Origin: Sipunculus nudus
Taxonomy: Eukaryota > Annelida > Sipuncula > Golfingiida > Sipunculidae
NCBI GenBank assembly: GCA_026874595.1
Contig: CM049316.1
Location: 1,922,001 to 1,986,000 of the forward strand
DNA: 64,000 nucleotides
Reading direction: 5' to 3'
Part shown: positions 33,784 to 47,760 of the stretch, in pieces
Numbering within the stretch: the stretch's first letter is position 1
How the letters are laid out: the number at the start of each line of letters is the position of its first letter
The notes under the pieces: generated by a model
Seen by the model: the letters and a program-made list of their open reading frames with translations, nothing else
Database searches by the model: none
Told to the model about the DNA's origin: nothing
Translations under genes and position numbers: made by a program

Positions 33784-36480
33784 CAGTTTTAAATTTAAAA
33801 TCATGCGGGCCATCACATCCATGAGTCCTTTCCTTAGCCATCAAATTAAAATTAAATCTCTCTTCATACCCAATATGCAACCTTTCTCGGTGACAACGTA
33901 TAATGATAAGATCCCCTGAAGGGCTCGACGGTAGACATTAAAACTTAAAAGAATAACGTCAGAGACTCGTGCTGTCATTGTAATAACAGGTTATGTCTTC
34001 CGGATTATTCCTGGCCCCGTTTATAATAATAAAACCTCAAATTCTGTAGGGTTAATAATAAATATCATTCTTAGCATTTGGTTACTTTCACCCTTAGGCC
34101 TCTCCAATGGACAGTAACGTTACTACGTTAACCTTTTATGTAACACCACCTGGTCATGGACTTAACCTAAAATATCAGACGTTTCCAATGAATGGTCTTT
34201 CAGGAGAAGTTTTCTTTTTAAATAATAAGCTCTTTGAATAGGGAAAGCAAATGACGTTCGCCCAGTAATGTATAAACGTTGATACACAGGTTAAAGGCCA
34301 ATGTAGGGCCAATAATTTATTGTGATTCAGCTAAACTACCTTAGCTGCTTTGTTTCGCGTTCAGTGTAATATCTATATAGTTCAAACAATATCAGATGTT
34401 GTCATGGGACCTTGCGTTGGATTATGTATACGCTGATTGAGACTATATCTGTGATGTAACTGTAGTAGATCCAGGGGCGGATCCAAGATTTAGGTGGGGG
34501 TTAAACCCAGGAAGACTAATGAAAAACCTAAGAAAAGGTCCTAAGGTCCGGAAAAGGGGGATGCATTTATTGAATTTTATCAGCCGTAGCTGACATTAAT
34601 TATAAAAAATTGTCACAGAGGAAATGCCTGAACTGGCATAAAGTTATGCATTACCCACCAGGAAATATTATTAATATTATTTTTCGGGGGAAGGGGGTCA
34701 GGGGATGAGTTACAGATCAACCAGCGCAATCCCTTGGTTAAACCACTGTGACTCAGTCTTGATAGGCAGTGGTAACTAAACCGGCGTCATTCATTCATCC
34801 CGGACTGGAGTGCCATCTGCCGCACGTTGATCACACTATTGTCATGACATCTGGACCTTTTGTTGTTAGCAACCAGGACCTGCCCACATGCGACCTGCAG
34901 ACACCGGCTTGTTGTGGTTGTGGTTACATAGCCACAACTGCCGTATGATTAAGTAACAACTGGTGTTCATTAGCTCTTAGACTTAGATAGTTCTTTATGA
35001 ATATGATTTTTACGTGATTTGCAGCCAGTAAAATATATGAAAAACATGTAGCTGTGGGTCCATCAGTGTTACCTAATACCCCCCCCCCCCCCCCACCGGA
35101 AGTGAGAAGAAATATAAATATTGTAACCGAACCTTTTTTGAGTTTTTGCATACACTCAGCCTCTGCACTGAACTCTCACTTATAAATGGCGAAGCGGAAA
35201 AGATCGGATCATTGGTGCATCAATGTTCCACAACTCAGGATCCAAGAATACGAACAGTCCCGGGAACAGTCCTCAGAACACACACATTTGTTACAGAATA
35301 ATTTACACTGTGCAAGACCATAAAACAACAGGTCCTGCTCTTGTGACGGATCAACAACTGTGATACGATCGAGGAGCAGAGCGGATCGGAATCACACGTC
35401 TTGGGCCGAGACAAGTCCTGCTCCAGTCCCGATCACAAAATGTTATGGATATGTTATTTGACCCCTAATCACGAGTCGTTTGTGTAAGACTAATTTTTTT
35501 TTATAGAAAATTCTGTCATCGTTTAGGGTGAGCTGCTGCAAGTCACAAGGGACCGGGGTTACATGCCTTGAAAAAGTCAGCAATTTTGAAATCTTAATCA
35601 TTAAGTCATGATTTTTGGGCAATTTTCAAAATGGCAAGAAAAGTAACTTTTTTTGTAGGCTGTCTTAAAATGTCAGATCCATGCTCTCTTAACTCTCTAT
35701 CAGGGAACTAATTAGGCAACCACTGTTTGCACATATATATGCTGAAGGTCTAGGGGGGGGGGGGGGGGTAGGAAGAGTATGTAGTATTGGACCCCCCCTC
35801 CCCCCCCCCCAACTGCAAGGTCAACTGTGGCCTAACATTTACAGGGGCTAATCCAGGATTTAGGAAAGGACGGGTCAAACCACGAGGACTAATGACAAAA
35901 TCTAAGAAATGGTCCTCAGGTCTGTTAAAGGCAAGGGGGGGGGGGGGGGCCCGGGTCCATTATATTCATTACTGTATAATTAATATCATTGACTAGAGCA
36001 GGGGGGGGGGGGGGGGGGGGGGGGGTTGACTGGAAGTGTGCAGGTCCCCACTATCTTTTGGACAAGGAGAGGGGCATCTTTTTTTAAATATCTGCTTACA
36101 TCCATTAAGTACTGAACATATTTATTACACAAAGGAAATAATCACTAACAGGTTACAAATGTGTAGGTACTGCTAATTTCATGCTTACATCTTTCCCATA
36201 CAATGGACATTTCCCACAAAAACATAACCTTCATTCTTGTTTGCCCCCCCCCCCCCCCCCCCCCCCCATTTCAGAAATGGTTCCCTGCTTTCAAACTGAA
36301 TATATGGTTAAAGTGAGACTTCCAGGGATCGCATATGCCAATGTATGGGGGGGGGGGGGTGTCTTAATCGATGCATAGTAAGTGTGTTTAAAAGATCAAG
36401 TGTTTGCTACCATGGTTTAACATGATACTATAATCAATTTTCCTTCTGTACTGACAGATTTTGATGTGATGTCAGATGCG
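33784..36480. other. intergenic, repeat remnants and G/C homopolymers
   Basis: No gene recognised. Copies of the GGATCC-type repeat at about 34470-34562 and 35842-35950. Long homopolymers: C at 35079-35094, G at 35754-35768, G at 35936-35949, G at 36001-36025, C at 36244-36267, G at 36347-36359. Around 35200-35450 there is ordinary unique-looking sequence. Confidence 0.55.
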
Positions 36481-37116
36481 ATGCTGTGTAGTTTACAGAA
36501 TGCAAGAGAACTGTATGCAGGAAGTGTGACCTAAAAAGACTTTTGCTGCATTCACAATGGGAACTTGCACACTTTTCTGCATGCACTCTGAACCGCAATG
36601 AAGAAGAAACAATGGTTTACGAATTCACATTATTTCAACTATACAAATGACCATATTTACAATGTGGAGGCAATGGTGGCAGAGACTTTCTTAAATTAAA
36701 TTCAACAGGGCAGCGTCAATCAACAACAGGGGTTCAATAACAAAATTACCAATATTGCAACATTCCCCAAAACAAGAACCATGGACTGGTTTCACTGTCA
36801 GTTTTTTTTAATAATATAGCAACACAATGAAAAGAGACCAGGTTCTGTTATAACAGGAATAATTCACATTTTCTTTCAATATTATGTCCATGCGATAGCT
36901 AAATCAGTAGTCCCATACAAGCCTCCAGTGTGACGTTGGTACAATAATCCCTGGTTGTACAATTTTTTTAATAATAACATTTAACGCGGCACCAGGAAAT
37001 ATCGCTCAAGGCAATGGCTCCTTGTTGCTCTGTACACTGCTGTAAATCATGAAGAGTATCCGGGTATATTTTATGGAACTAGTAAATAGTCTATATAGCT
37101 TAGTTTGAAAGTTCTG

Positions 37117-39659
37117 TTAACGTTTCTGTTGCCCCTGTTGTACAGGCAAGTAGAGTTTGAATTCAGGAGGGAGTTCATCTTCAGAGTAAAGTCTGTCTGA
37201 GAAGTACACGCGCCTGATTCTGCAGTTTGCATGGATCTGTAACAAGACAAACATATCATTAATATATAATACTTCTTAAATAAAGCTAAAAACCATTAAA
37301 CATTCCAAGAAACTTCATTTAAATGCAGATTCTAATGGACATGACCATGAATAATCCTGGTCTCACAATACAAATAAAATATACATTTTACATTGACAAT
37401 TATATTTTTCTTCACCTAGTTGCAAACAAAAAAAATTAGAAAAAATTATGCAAATTTTGATGACTGTTATAATTAATACATACATGATAAAACTAGAAAA
37501 TTTGTAAAAAAAAAGATAAAAAAGTAATAATGCTAAAACATGCTGAATGAACAAAGTCTTCGTACCTGAACTCGTAGTGTTTCAATGTAGTTTGTACCAT
37601 ATGCACGTCTTGTGAAATCGGAGAGGTTGAATTGAATCTGATTCCAGCCATCATCCAGCCTCATTGGCATTGTGCAGATAAATGGCTTGACCCGTGTTGT
37701 GCTCTGGTAGTTGCTTGCCCTGAACCGCCTCTTAACATTTTTATCATCTAATACCTGGAATACAATAAAAATACTTTGTCATATGATAGCTATATCATCT
37801 GAAGACATTTAGAATGCAGTATGAGAGACAACTTAGTAAGACCTTGTTGAAAACATTTATGGAATACTTCAGTTGAAATGTAGAACAAAAACAGATATCC
37901 CAATATCACACCAAAATAAAATGATAAGAATATACTACAGCAAGCCCAAATGGATACAGAAACTACATCTAATTATCAAATAAAAACTAAAAAATATTCT
38001 TTTTTACCAAACCAAACTGCTGTGGAAAGTACATAACATGATTTGCACTCACCTGGACTTCAAATGTGAAATATTTCTTCAGGTTCTTAATAATCATAAC
38101 CAAGAAAGGCAGCTTGATAGCCAGCATCTTCTTTGGATCTGACGGGCATGTGATGTATGTGGTACTATAACAAAAGAACATAATCAACTATTACATATCC
38201 ATCTTTGTTAAAGCCTTATCAAATGATTATAAATATAAAAATACAAGTTTAACAATCTATATTAGGAACTATTGTTAAGACAGGCACAGCACCTTAAATT
38301 CTTCTTCAGGAGACAAGGAACAATCTTACCAGGAGGATGCAAATTTTAAATCCAAGGAAGGTAGCATCTGACAGTCAACATTGTCAACTAACAGTCTACT
38401 TTTCTATATGTTATACTCCAGCAAATGTCCCAGTTGATGGTGCTAAATTTGTTTGTTTAAGGATATGTAAAATGTTTTTTAATTCTTACCTGACATTTGT
38501 TCCTTCAATTTCTAGAACCAAAGACTGGATGTCGTTATCCGTGATTCTCTTGATGTGACCATTCCTTACCTAAAATACAAAGAATAAGAAATTATTTCAA
38601 ATAACACCCTTAACTGCTTGTGAAAATTGAAAGGTTAAGTTGTTCTTTCTAATAAGAATATAGGCCTCGCAGCCTATATTACTGATGAATTAGGACCTGG
38701 TCGTTCATATACACCGAAAACTAATATTTAGCTGTAGCCCTTTTTTTTTAACTTTTACATAGTCTGCAATTTATCTTCTGCTCAGTGATATAAATAATAA
38801 AAAGATACATGTGTCTATTACCAAATTGTTGGATATGTGCAGAAAGTATCAAAATGTACCTGTCCAACAGATTTTTAAACTGTTCAGACATGCATGTTTG
38901 TTACAATACCTCTGGCAAAGGCCTAACCTAAGATGCTGAAACTATCTGCCAGTTTTATCATTTCATGGTTTATCAGATAAATATAAGAGAAGCGAGTATT
39001 TACATATATTATTAACAGTTGGCAAATGCGACTGAAAAGATGGGTACCATGCTGCCTTCGTTCACGCCATAATTTCCTGACAATGTGACATGTTGCTGTG
39101 CAAACAATAAACATCACAGCTGTTGTGATAGCGATAGAAGCCATCTTATTCCTAGGTATGTCATGTTTTAACCACGCCCAAAGGAAAGCCGTCACTCTTA
39201 AGCTTCATTCACATAATGTTTCTATCAATAACATATCAAAATAATACAGCGAAACCGTAATCCATCCAATTTAGTGGTATATTATTTCCATGGCAACACG
39301 CTGACAACCGGCGTCCCTCGGTCTGTCATCAGCTCCGAGTTGCAATTGCTTAGGGCTCGCTCGTCAACTTAACGAGCCACACTTGCAATGCAAAATTTGC
39401 CAGAACAATATTGGAAGGTGACATACTGAAAATTTTCTCGAAATTTGCTAAACACCAGTACTAAATGACTGCAGAATGCGAATTGGGCCAACGGCTAAGT
39501 CCAATCGTCCTCCATTTTGTACGTTCATGAAATGATCAACGTGACAGAAGGGTAAAGTGTGTTAAAAAATCTTACCTTTTTGTCCCAAATTTCCAACGGT
39601 TTGCTGCCTATACTGTATAGGATTGACAAAAATCCACTTTGGTAAGTGTTTTTAAACAT
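37117..39659 (-). CDS. CFAP20: cilia- and flagella-associated protein 20 (CFAP20/BUG22), 5 exons
   Basis: CFAP20 is a small, very conserved protein of axonemes and centrioles (microtubule inner protein of the doublet inner junction) needed for ciliary motility. Exons on the minus strand: 39659-39576, 38569-38490, 38164-38053, 37754-37566, 37236-37117; 585 nt, 194 aa, against 193 in human (from memory). All introns are GT-AG and every phase fits. Recognised stretches include [91 protein letters not shown] and [18 protein letters not shown]. Only the last residues differ (a Gln-rich end). No stop or missing part. A possible poly(A) signal ATTAAA lies about 145 bases after the stop (plus 36967-36972). 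CK2-alpha lies about 17 kb upstream on the same strand. Confidence 0.97.
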
Positions 39660-41754
39660 TTTGTCTATATATCGTTGTCAAACTGGCTAATAATCGGCAA
39701 TACAGTGCGAGGTCCTGCTGGCGTGGTCTGTTCACCTCGGGGTTTGAGTTGTCAAGTGTGATCGGTCTGTGTACAAAATGCCTAACCAAGTAGTTAAGGA
39801 CCACAGCGCACACGCGTAGCAATACACTAGCGAGAAGAAACTGGCTGCTTGCTAGCGACACTGCATCATATATACGTTTCCAAAGCTGATTATTTGCCAT
39901 ACATTCCTTAATTAGGCCGTAACTATGGTAAGGCAAACAGATTTGGCCGCCTAGTTAATGAGCTATAACATGTTACTAAGGGACTATATGCGCGGACGGG
40001 TTAAGCTCCATGGCACCGGGTTGAACTTCCGGAACTGAAGCATGTGGGTTTGTTTGCATTTCTGCTACCAGTCCCCGGCAGCGCCTATAGCCATGAGCTT
40101 CCTGTATCTTTGTGATGTTGCTGAGTTGATGATTCATTTTAATGTATGTCTTAATTTTGAATGAATCTGAAAAAACGACTCGTTTTATATATAAAGCTTA
40201 ATGATAAAAGAGTATTTATTGTTTTGTTATATTTAAACTTGTACTTGAACTAACTGTTAGCCGACGGCTAAGCTTATTTATAAATTATATATTTTATAGC
40301 ATGAATACCGTAGGAAGCCTACCATAGCAGCAGGCCTATAAGATATATATAGTTATATATGTAGGCTATATGATCATTACTCAATTCATTAATTCAAAGA
40401 ATTATTTTTAAATGGCTTTTTATGACAAAGGACTATGATGCAAATTATTTTAAAAGGCTCTTTATAAATTAAGTTAAATAATATTTTTTAATATATAATA
40501 ATATAGAATTATATTATATTAAAAACATATTAAAAAATGTTAGACCTAGCCTATAAAAAAATTTAATGACAAAGTCTTTGAATCGTGTGGGCCTAATGTT
40601 TTAATCAATTATATTGATATATCCACGATTATTGGACATCACCCACTGACCCAGTATATCGGTAGACTGGTAGGCCTATTGAATCAATAAATTTTTTTTT
40701 TGGATTTTGATCAGTTTTGTTAAAAGCTACTTGCATCTGCCATTAGGTACGCGAATTTATTGCTGAGTCTAACAATATTCTTACAAATTTGCATATTTAA
40801 TATGCATGCGTGCCTGTTTCAGCATTTGCTCATCTTTTTTTAAAGTGTAAACCACTGTGGCAGTTTATACTTTATTTGTATTTTTTTTCACATTCAAGTA
40901 CAATACCAAGTGTCATAAAGCAGTTTTTGAACGACCCGGTGGGTAATGATTTAAAGCATCCGGGTCAGCTTTCCTATTCCAAGTTGACGGTATTTATTAT
41001 AGCTATATAATCATGGACTGCATAATTGTATAGGATATACCTGGTAATTAAGACTGTTAGCTCTATTTAATTAATTAAGACTGAATGTGCACTTCTTGCC
41101 AGTTGTTGTTTTATTTTTATTATTATTATTATTGCAATGTGTGTCGGTTGTTAACACATATTTCAGGTAGCCAATACATAATTGGACAGAGGTTTCAGTC
41201 AGAGATTTCAAGGAGGAATTTATTGTCTGTGAACACAAAGAGTTAGCTTTATTGATTGGGACACAGGTCAAACCCGGTGTAATGTTGGACAATGAATCCG
41301 GTTTTGGCTCTGTAGACCTGGCATGTTTGTCCAATCATTCGATCGTATATACTGCTGTAACAAAAAAGGGAATACATGTAATAAATAACGGGTTAGAGAG
41401 GCGAGCCAGGATATACGCTTCATCTAAACCGGGGGGGGGGGGGGATCTGATTATTGTGGGTAGTAAAGGAAAATACTGAGAAAAATAAGTTAATAGATGA
41501 AAAAAATATGTATTGGGTACGTCTGTATGCTTTTAAATGACACGTGAAACAGTTAAATAATAAAATTTATTATTAAATAAGGTTCGCAATGGATATAAGA
41601 ATTATATATTACACTATGGCTAAAAAATTATAACTCAACCTGATTTGAATTAATAGACATGTTTCAGTTTAAATGACTGCGGGTATTTTATATCTGAGAG
41701 AATATTTCGGATATTTTAATAAAGCACACAACAGTATGGTTGTGTAGGCTGATA

Positions 41755-41757
<3 letters not shown>

Positions 41758-41811
<54 letters not shown>

Positions 41812-41819
41812 TGTATATA

Positions 41820-41870
<51 letters not shown>
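41758..41870. repeat. two (TA)n microsatellites
   Basis: TA runs at about 41758-41805 and 41826-41870, each followed by ATGTATATAGTG. Confidence 0.95.
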
Positions 41871-41877
<7 letters not shown>

Positions 41878-43503
41878 GTGAAATGAAATACGTTTAATTG
41901 ATGAAATAACAGATCGAAACGTATATTAATTTAATGTTATCTCCCCACCCCCGACCGACCGTTTTAGAATAGAGAAACTATGCATGGTTGACTTGTTGTT
42001 GTTATTTTTGTTAGACACGATACTTTATTTCAAATACAGCATATATAGACGCGGATTTATTCTACATTTTGGCAAATGTTGTATAGGTTTATAGACGCTG
42101 ATAGATGGTATACGTTAACACTTCAGTACAGGTATGTCGAAGTTTAAATATGGAAATCGAAAGCATGTACGTACGTGCGTCGTGTGCTACTCAGTATATA
42201 AAGAACGCAAAAAAAGTCCGATATGAATGGTTGATTAATCCGAACTCCGTATATGGTGTCATCATACGTCACGTGCTGCCTGTTACTATATCAACGATTG
42301 AACAGCATTCGGTGAGTCGCCACGGTAGAGCGGAGAGCGCGGTGATCGATCGTGTTCACCTGGAGCATCAAACGAAGGTGACGGTTACTATTGTTACCTG
42401 GAGGTTAATGAACACACGGTCCTCAGACTCAGGTACTTGCCTACACAACCGTTGCACGGAGCCATGGCAACGCTAATGAACCGTATCAGGTGTGTATCCA
42501 GACGTAATTGTAAATAAATATACTTATTCTGGTCACTAGGTGTTTTATTACGCCTAATTATAAACACAGATCCGACCACATAGGACTATGCCTACTTACA
42601 CGACAAGGTTCTGCCAGATTAATCCCGATTCCACACAAACTTCGGCTTTACCGCGAATCAGTCTGCATCATGACCTTACACGGAAAGTAAATTTGTGATA
42701 TTAAAGCCACATTTAAACATGTCAACAGCGGAAAACAGTGAAACACCTGTATGCTACTCGACATATTATATACTATCAAATAACTGGCTCAAATTTTGAT
42801 CTGTGTATCATATGCTTGCAAGGTGACCCGTTCAGTTGTGTCGTCTTGTACCGTGCAGCAGTTATATAACAGACGTCTTCTGGTGATTTTTGTAGGCTAT
42901 TATTTTTTAAACAGCTCTGTGTGTGGAGATACAACTTGGATTTTACCTGACATCCTGCTTACACAATTTTAGTTCAATTTTATTCAACTAAGTGTATAGT
43001 GGTTCATTATGGCATATTGTGTAGTATTTTATCGGATAGTGAAGAGTAGGCTAGTTATTAGTATATACGGAATAAATGTTAGGTATTGCTGGAACCGGCT
43101 TGTAGTTAATTATCTTATAATTTAATTACTTGATGAATAAATCCCTTTCGTTCATTTTGTTAATCGGGATACATCATTCCGTTGCTTGGGTGAATGTGTA
43201 TATAAAAAAAACTGAAATTTCGTAAATTTGACCCAAATTAATCCTGGACCACCTGGAGTGCAGAAACAAATGGAAACCAATCTGAGATTTTCAGATCAAA
43301 TTCAGTAGACATCAAACTTTTCATAAGTCGTCTGATTTGATTCTGATCACATTTTAGCTGCATGAGGTATTAGAATTTCATTCAAGGATATTTACAAAAG
43401 AAGTTTTAGCAGTTTCAATAGTATAATCATGGTAAATACATGAACACCTCTTTTGAAAAGGGTATGTACTCGCAGCACCGTATATAGGCCTTTGCACGGT
43501 ACG

Positions 43504-43504
<1 letters not shown>

Positions 43505-43566
<62 letters not shown>

Positions 43567-43597
43567 TATTTAAACAAATGAAATGTATAATATAATG

Positions 43598-43632
<35 letters not shown>
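43505..43632. repeat. two (TA)n microsatellites
   Basis: TA runs at about 43505-43563 and 43601-43632, each followed by a short copy of AAACAAATGAAATG: the same pair structure as at 41.8 kb, suggesting local duplication. Confidence 0.93.
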
Positions 43633-43638
<6 letters not shown>

Positions 43639-43663
43639 AACAAATGAAATGGAAAGAGTAATA

Positions 43664-44763
43664 CAGTGAAACCCCTCTGCAGCGGACAGTCACAGGACCG
43701 GACGATTTGTCCTTTATAGCGGGGTTGGGTCATCCATGAAAAACTTTTTCCTGTATCGCTAGATTCAACGTCCGTATTAAATGTGAATTATTTTAATTAC
43801 GACTTTTTTTTCTTGTTTATGAGTGTGTTACGTGAATTTAATTAGGGTCGTAAACGTCAATGTTTGTTGGTGAATACATGGAATTTTCCAGTGTTGACTG
43901 ACAGCGGTATTTCATATATGACCGTCAAATTCATAACTACTCACTCATTTCCTGGTCTTAAAAGCATCATATTAAATAAAACGATTTCTGTTAAGTTCTC
44001 ATTCATATTTATAATCACATTCGTCGCGATTGCAAAGATATAAAGACGAATAAAAATGTGGAACGCCCCTTGTGATTGGCCAGTGTGACTCGTATTCATG
44101 AGGCGTCTGTTATAATATCGGTGATTGGTTCACATCAGGGTTATTGGTCCGTTTTATCTGGATAGGGGGAAAAAACGCATAACTTCAAGGAACCGACAGG
44201 TGTACATATACCAAGCTTTTAAAATATGAGTTCATCATTCTGAGCTGTGATTGCATGACCGTGTTAGTCGCCAATCAGGTTAACGGTTAAGATCTTTATT
44301 CGTATTTGATCCAAAGCCCAACTGAGTCTCCTGATCCGGCGAAAGGCCGTGACCCCTGGCCGTTCATATGCTTAAACATCTGGAAACGCAATAGCGTTAA
44401 AATCCTCGGTTCTGGGCCCATCAAAGAATATGGGCCGAAATCAGGATAGCAATATTTGGCAAAGGAGAAAATCTGCAAATACAGTCTTTTTTGGCAACGC
44501 TTTGAATAATAATGGAAATAAAACGTTCAATAGTCGCAGATTATAAACTGGAAGGCAAATCCAGCGAAAAAGTCTATTTTTGGTGCCATTACTATACTTG
44601 TCTATAAATAAGGAGATTCTTTTAAAATCCTGAGAAGCGCACTGGAAGCAGAAGATTGAGGCCGTTATATATATTGTCCTTCAGCGGGGGTTTATTTAAC
44701 TGTTGGGCGGACATAGTGTACGTTGTCCTTAAAAGCGGGGTATCCGCACCAGAGGGGTTCATA
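43664..44763. mobile_element. possible non-autonomous pogo/mariner-like element
   Basis: Starts TA-CAGTGAAACCCCTCTG with GCGGACA and TAGCGGGGTT further in; near 44700-44763 the reverse complements appear (GCGGGGTATCCGC, CAGAGGGGTTC). Ends resemble pogo/Tigger termini. The right end is diverged, so the boundary is approximate. No transposase frame. Confidence 0.4.
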
Positions 44764-45374
44764 AAGTAGTCAGAACGTTTGCTTGTCCCGGAGACTGTCC
44801 GTTACACAGGGTATATCCGCCCCATGCATGCACAAGAGTGTCCGCAGCCAGGGGGATTCATTGTATTGGTATATTATGCACGCGATGTAAATACTAGTAA
44901 TATGTTTTTTTGGCGAACGGAACGTAATCAACGTGCGATGATAATAAAATATATGAATCTGACCCCCCCACCCGCCAAAAATTGTGTGTCACGCTTCATC
45001 AACTCGGTGGTGGCATCACAGGTCAGTTCTACCCACCAGAGAAAGGCGGCCTCTGATACCACTAAATGCTTCTCGTCCTCGGCCGGCATATAACAAACTA
45101 CTCCATACTACTAGGAACCCATTCTACCTCCAACATCCAAATGATTGTAAATGACCCTCTACAACATTTCATGAAAATCCGATCATACCTTTTTTGAGTA
45201 AAGTTATTGGCAGAGACACCATCCAGCCATGTATTCAACTAATCAGCAGCGATAAAAACATAATGCCTCCTCGTGGAGCTATAAAATCTGGTCTATACTC
45301 ATAAGATGTCAGTGCATGCTGTATACATATATCAGCAGTTTTTGCTTGAGAATGTTCCCTCGGTTATAATGTCA

Positions 45375-45429
<55 letters not shown>

Positions 45430-46299
45430 TTTGCAATAATTTATCATGTCGGCCGCGGGACGCCCGTTTTGTAGCATGCACGCACACATACGAGCATAAT
45501 AGTTATTTGCAATCAAGCGGGCCTGGCATGGTACGATCTTTATCCAACAACATTTTCGAGGCTGCGATACACTACGAGTTGATGCGACTGTCGTAAACAA
45601 CCACAGGAAGCTGAGTGGTATCGTCGTGGCACAGGACGATCCCTCACACAACCCGAGTCCAGACTACTGTCTTCGAGTGTCTTGATCTTTTATATTAGGT
45701 ATAATTGTGATATATACTGTATACAACCACTCCAATTGCGCTTTGATTTGATTCCATGATACTGAGCGATGCGTCAACATGCAATATCTAAACATGACCA
45801 AAACCCTTAATCGATTTGATACGATTTCGGGCGAAGTGATGTTTTGCTGGTTTGGCAGTTTTTATTCTGCTGATTGATGAACAAAGCTAGTGACGGATAT
45901 ACGTACTCTCACATGGATTTTGTGTAAGTCTAGCGTAACCATAACAAAAGAGATAACAGCCGCGTCACAGCGCATCATGCCGTATACTATATCCATCCAA
46001 TCGTGAGTGAACGCATATCGGTCCTCTGGTTGCCATGCACAGAGATCGATCAAACCAAAGGATCGAGTTCGGAGGGATGTGACACCTAATACTGTAATAG
46101 GATGTAAAAGCTTAAACAGATATGTGTGCATGACATGAACGCAACAGAGTTTACAGGGGGGGGGGGGGGTGAATGTACCAAGGTCAATGTAGGGAAAAAT
46201 AAGATGGTGATTTAACATTTTATCCAACAATTTAAAATATAACAAAATTCTTATTTAATTTCGAATATACACTTAAATATATATAAAATAAATTATATT
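44764..46299. other. no gene recognised
   Basis: Intergenic DNA with a (TA)n run at 45376-45425 and a G run at 46147-46159. Open frames here (44779-45093 plus, 45862-46245 minus) have no known domain. Confidence 0.5.
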
Positions 46300-47400
46300 C
46301 TTGAGAAAAAGCCCTCTGCACCTTGGACAGTTAATACGTCTAGGAAGTCAATATGTTTCCTAGTGTTCTGACAAGGTACATTATGTTTTGGTCCATAACT
46401 TCTACAAATTACACGATATTGACTTAATTCCCTAGCTTGCACAAGTATAGAAAGTATACCAAGGAACCTTTTTCTTAATATGAACAAAAGAACAGCAGTG
46501 ATGTCTATAATAGTCAGTCTTGAAATGTTACAGTAGGTTTTCAATACAAAACAAATTTCTCTTAAATTCTATAAGGAACCAAGTCGCAAAGACCTAGTTT
46601 TGGGTCTGGTACGAGAGCTATGGATATCTTACTGTATGTTGAATTTAGGTCCAAAGGTGTCAAATCTTACCAGTCTAACAGGCGGAAGGACGACGGACAC
46701 AGGATTATCGCTATAGCTCAGATGACTTTCAGAGATTTTACATTTAAGCTAAAAATTAAATAATTAAAAATATAATCTCATGATCTTATTTTTGGTGTAC
46801 ACTTAAATATCAGTCAAATGTAGTTATATGCTGGAAAAACTCTTAAGCTTCAACAGTTATCATATTAAGTGAATTAATATCATCCTGCTCATCTGAAGTC
46901 CATCATGTCCGAGCCCCTAACTTCGAGAATTTACGCAATATTGACTTATTTGCCTGCATGTACACAGCAAACATACTGAAGAACGTTTGTGCTTACTTTG
47001 AAGGATATAAAACCGGTAGTTTTGATATAAGAACATCTTGAAGTATAAAACAAGGCCTACAGGCCTAATGCCAATCTGTGCAATGGGATAAACGACGTCT
47101 GACGGACGAAGCCACCTCACTGCATGATCTCAAACGATCTCTGAAAGGTTTTCAATGGAAACCGATTGATTTGCTTAATATTTTGACGGAATTAGGCCAG
47201 ATTTTCGGGTTTGGTAACAGTTGTTTGTCCATAACTAACTGTATGCAAAATTTCAGGTCTGAAACTTGAATGATTTTATGTGTGGCCATGCAGTTAACGG
47301 ACGGACAGACAACGGATAAAGATCTATATAGCTATAGCTCAGATTACTTAAAGCAAGTGGAACTAAAAAAAAGTTTTAGATCACGTGTTTTAAACATGGG
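46300..47400. repeat. dispersed repeat family ending in GGACGGAC and TATAGCTCAGAT
   Basis: Two copies (about 46300-46750 and 46915-47370). Each has an ATATTGACTTA..TTGC..GTAC head and a tail with a GGACGGAC-like run and CTATAGCTCAGAT. A third copy lies at 50660-51005 and a head-only copy at 62690-62830 inside a CK2-alpha intron. Non-coding. Confidence 0.6.
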
Positions 47401-47419
47401 ATGTCGCAAGTGACGCAAG

Positions 47420-47760
47420 ACTGTCAGATTAGTTTGGCGTATCTCCCTGAAAGTTTACAAGTCAATACATCTCCTTAAGTTTTCCTATAAACAATACTGG
47501 TGGGGCCACATGCAATCACTTTTGTGTAGTGCACATCCGTGCCAGTAATTCAGGAGTGATTTGACCTATCTACCTGAAATTTTGCATGTTCATACATCTC
47601 GCATAGTTTTCTCGTACACAAGACCTGTGGCACCACCTATAATATAATTTTAGTGAAGTGCACATATATGACAGTAATACAGCAGTGATTTGACATATCA
47701 GCCTAAAGTCGTGCATGTCAATACAAGTCGGATAGCGAACTGTTAAAATACTGACGAGGT
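47420..47760. repeat. tandem repeat, period about 130 bp
   Basis: About 2.5 units with GTGATTTGACNTATC, GTCAATACA, GTGCACAT and CAGTAAT. Each unit has a degenerate version of GGTGGCGCCACC (GTGGGGCCACA, TGTGGCACCACCT). Confidence 0.7.

Larger units (their letters stand above)
39660..43663. other. intergenic, upstream of CFAP20; no gene recognised
   Basis: The first few hundred bases must hold the CFAP20 promoter, but no TATA box or other clear element was seen. The rest is very AT-rich, with TA microsatellites and a G run at 41431-41444. The open frame 42105-42476 (123 codons) has no recognisable domain. Confidence 0.5.

Noticed and set aside
38923-39195. 90-codon minus-strand frame with a hydrophobic stretch inside CFAP20 intron 1
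   Set aside because: No recognisable family, it lies within an intron of a complete gene and is no longer than chance allows.
42105-42476. 123-codon plus-strand frame
   Set aside because: No domain, no homologue recognised, composition like its surroundings.
43392-43733. YIYIYI-rich frames, also at 3303-3587 and 45306-45651
   Set aside because: Translations of TA microsatellites.
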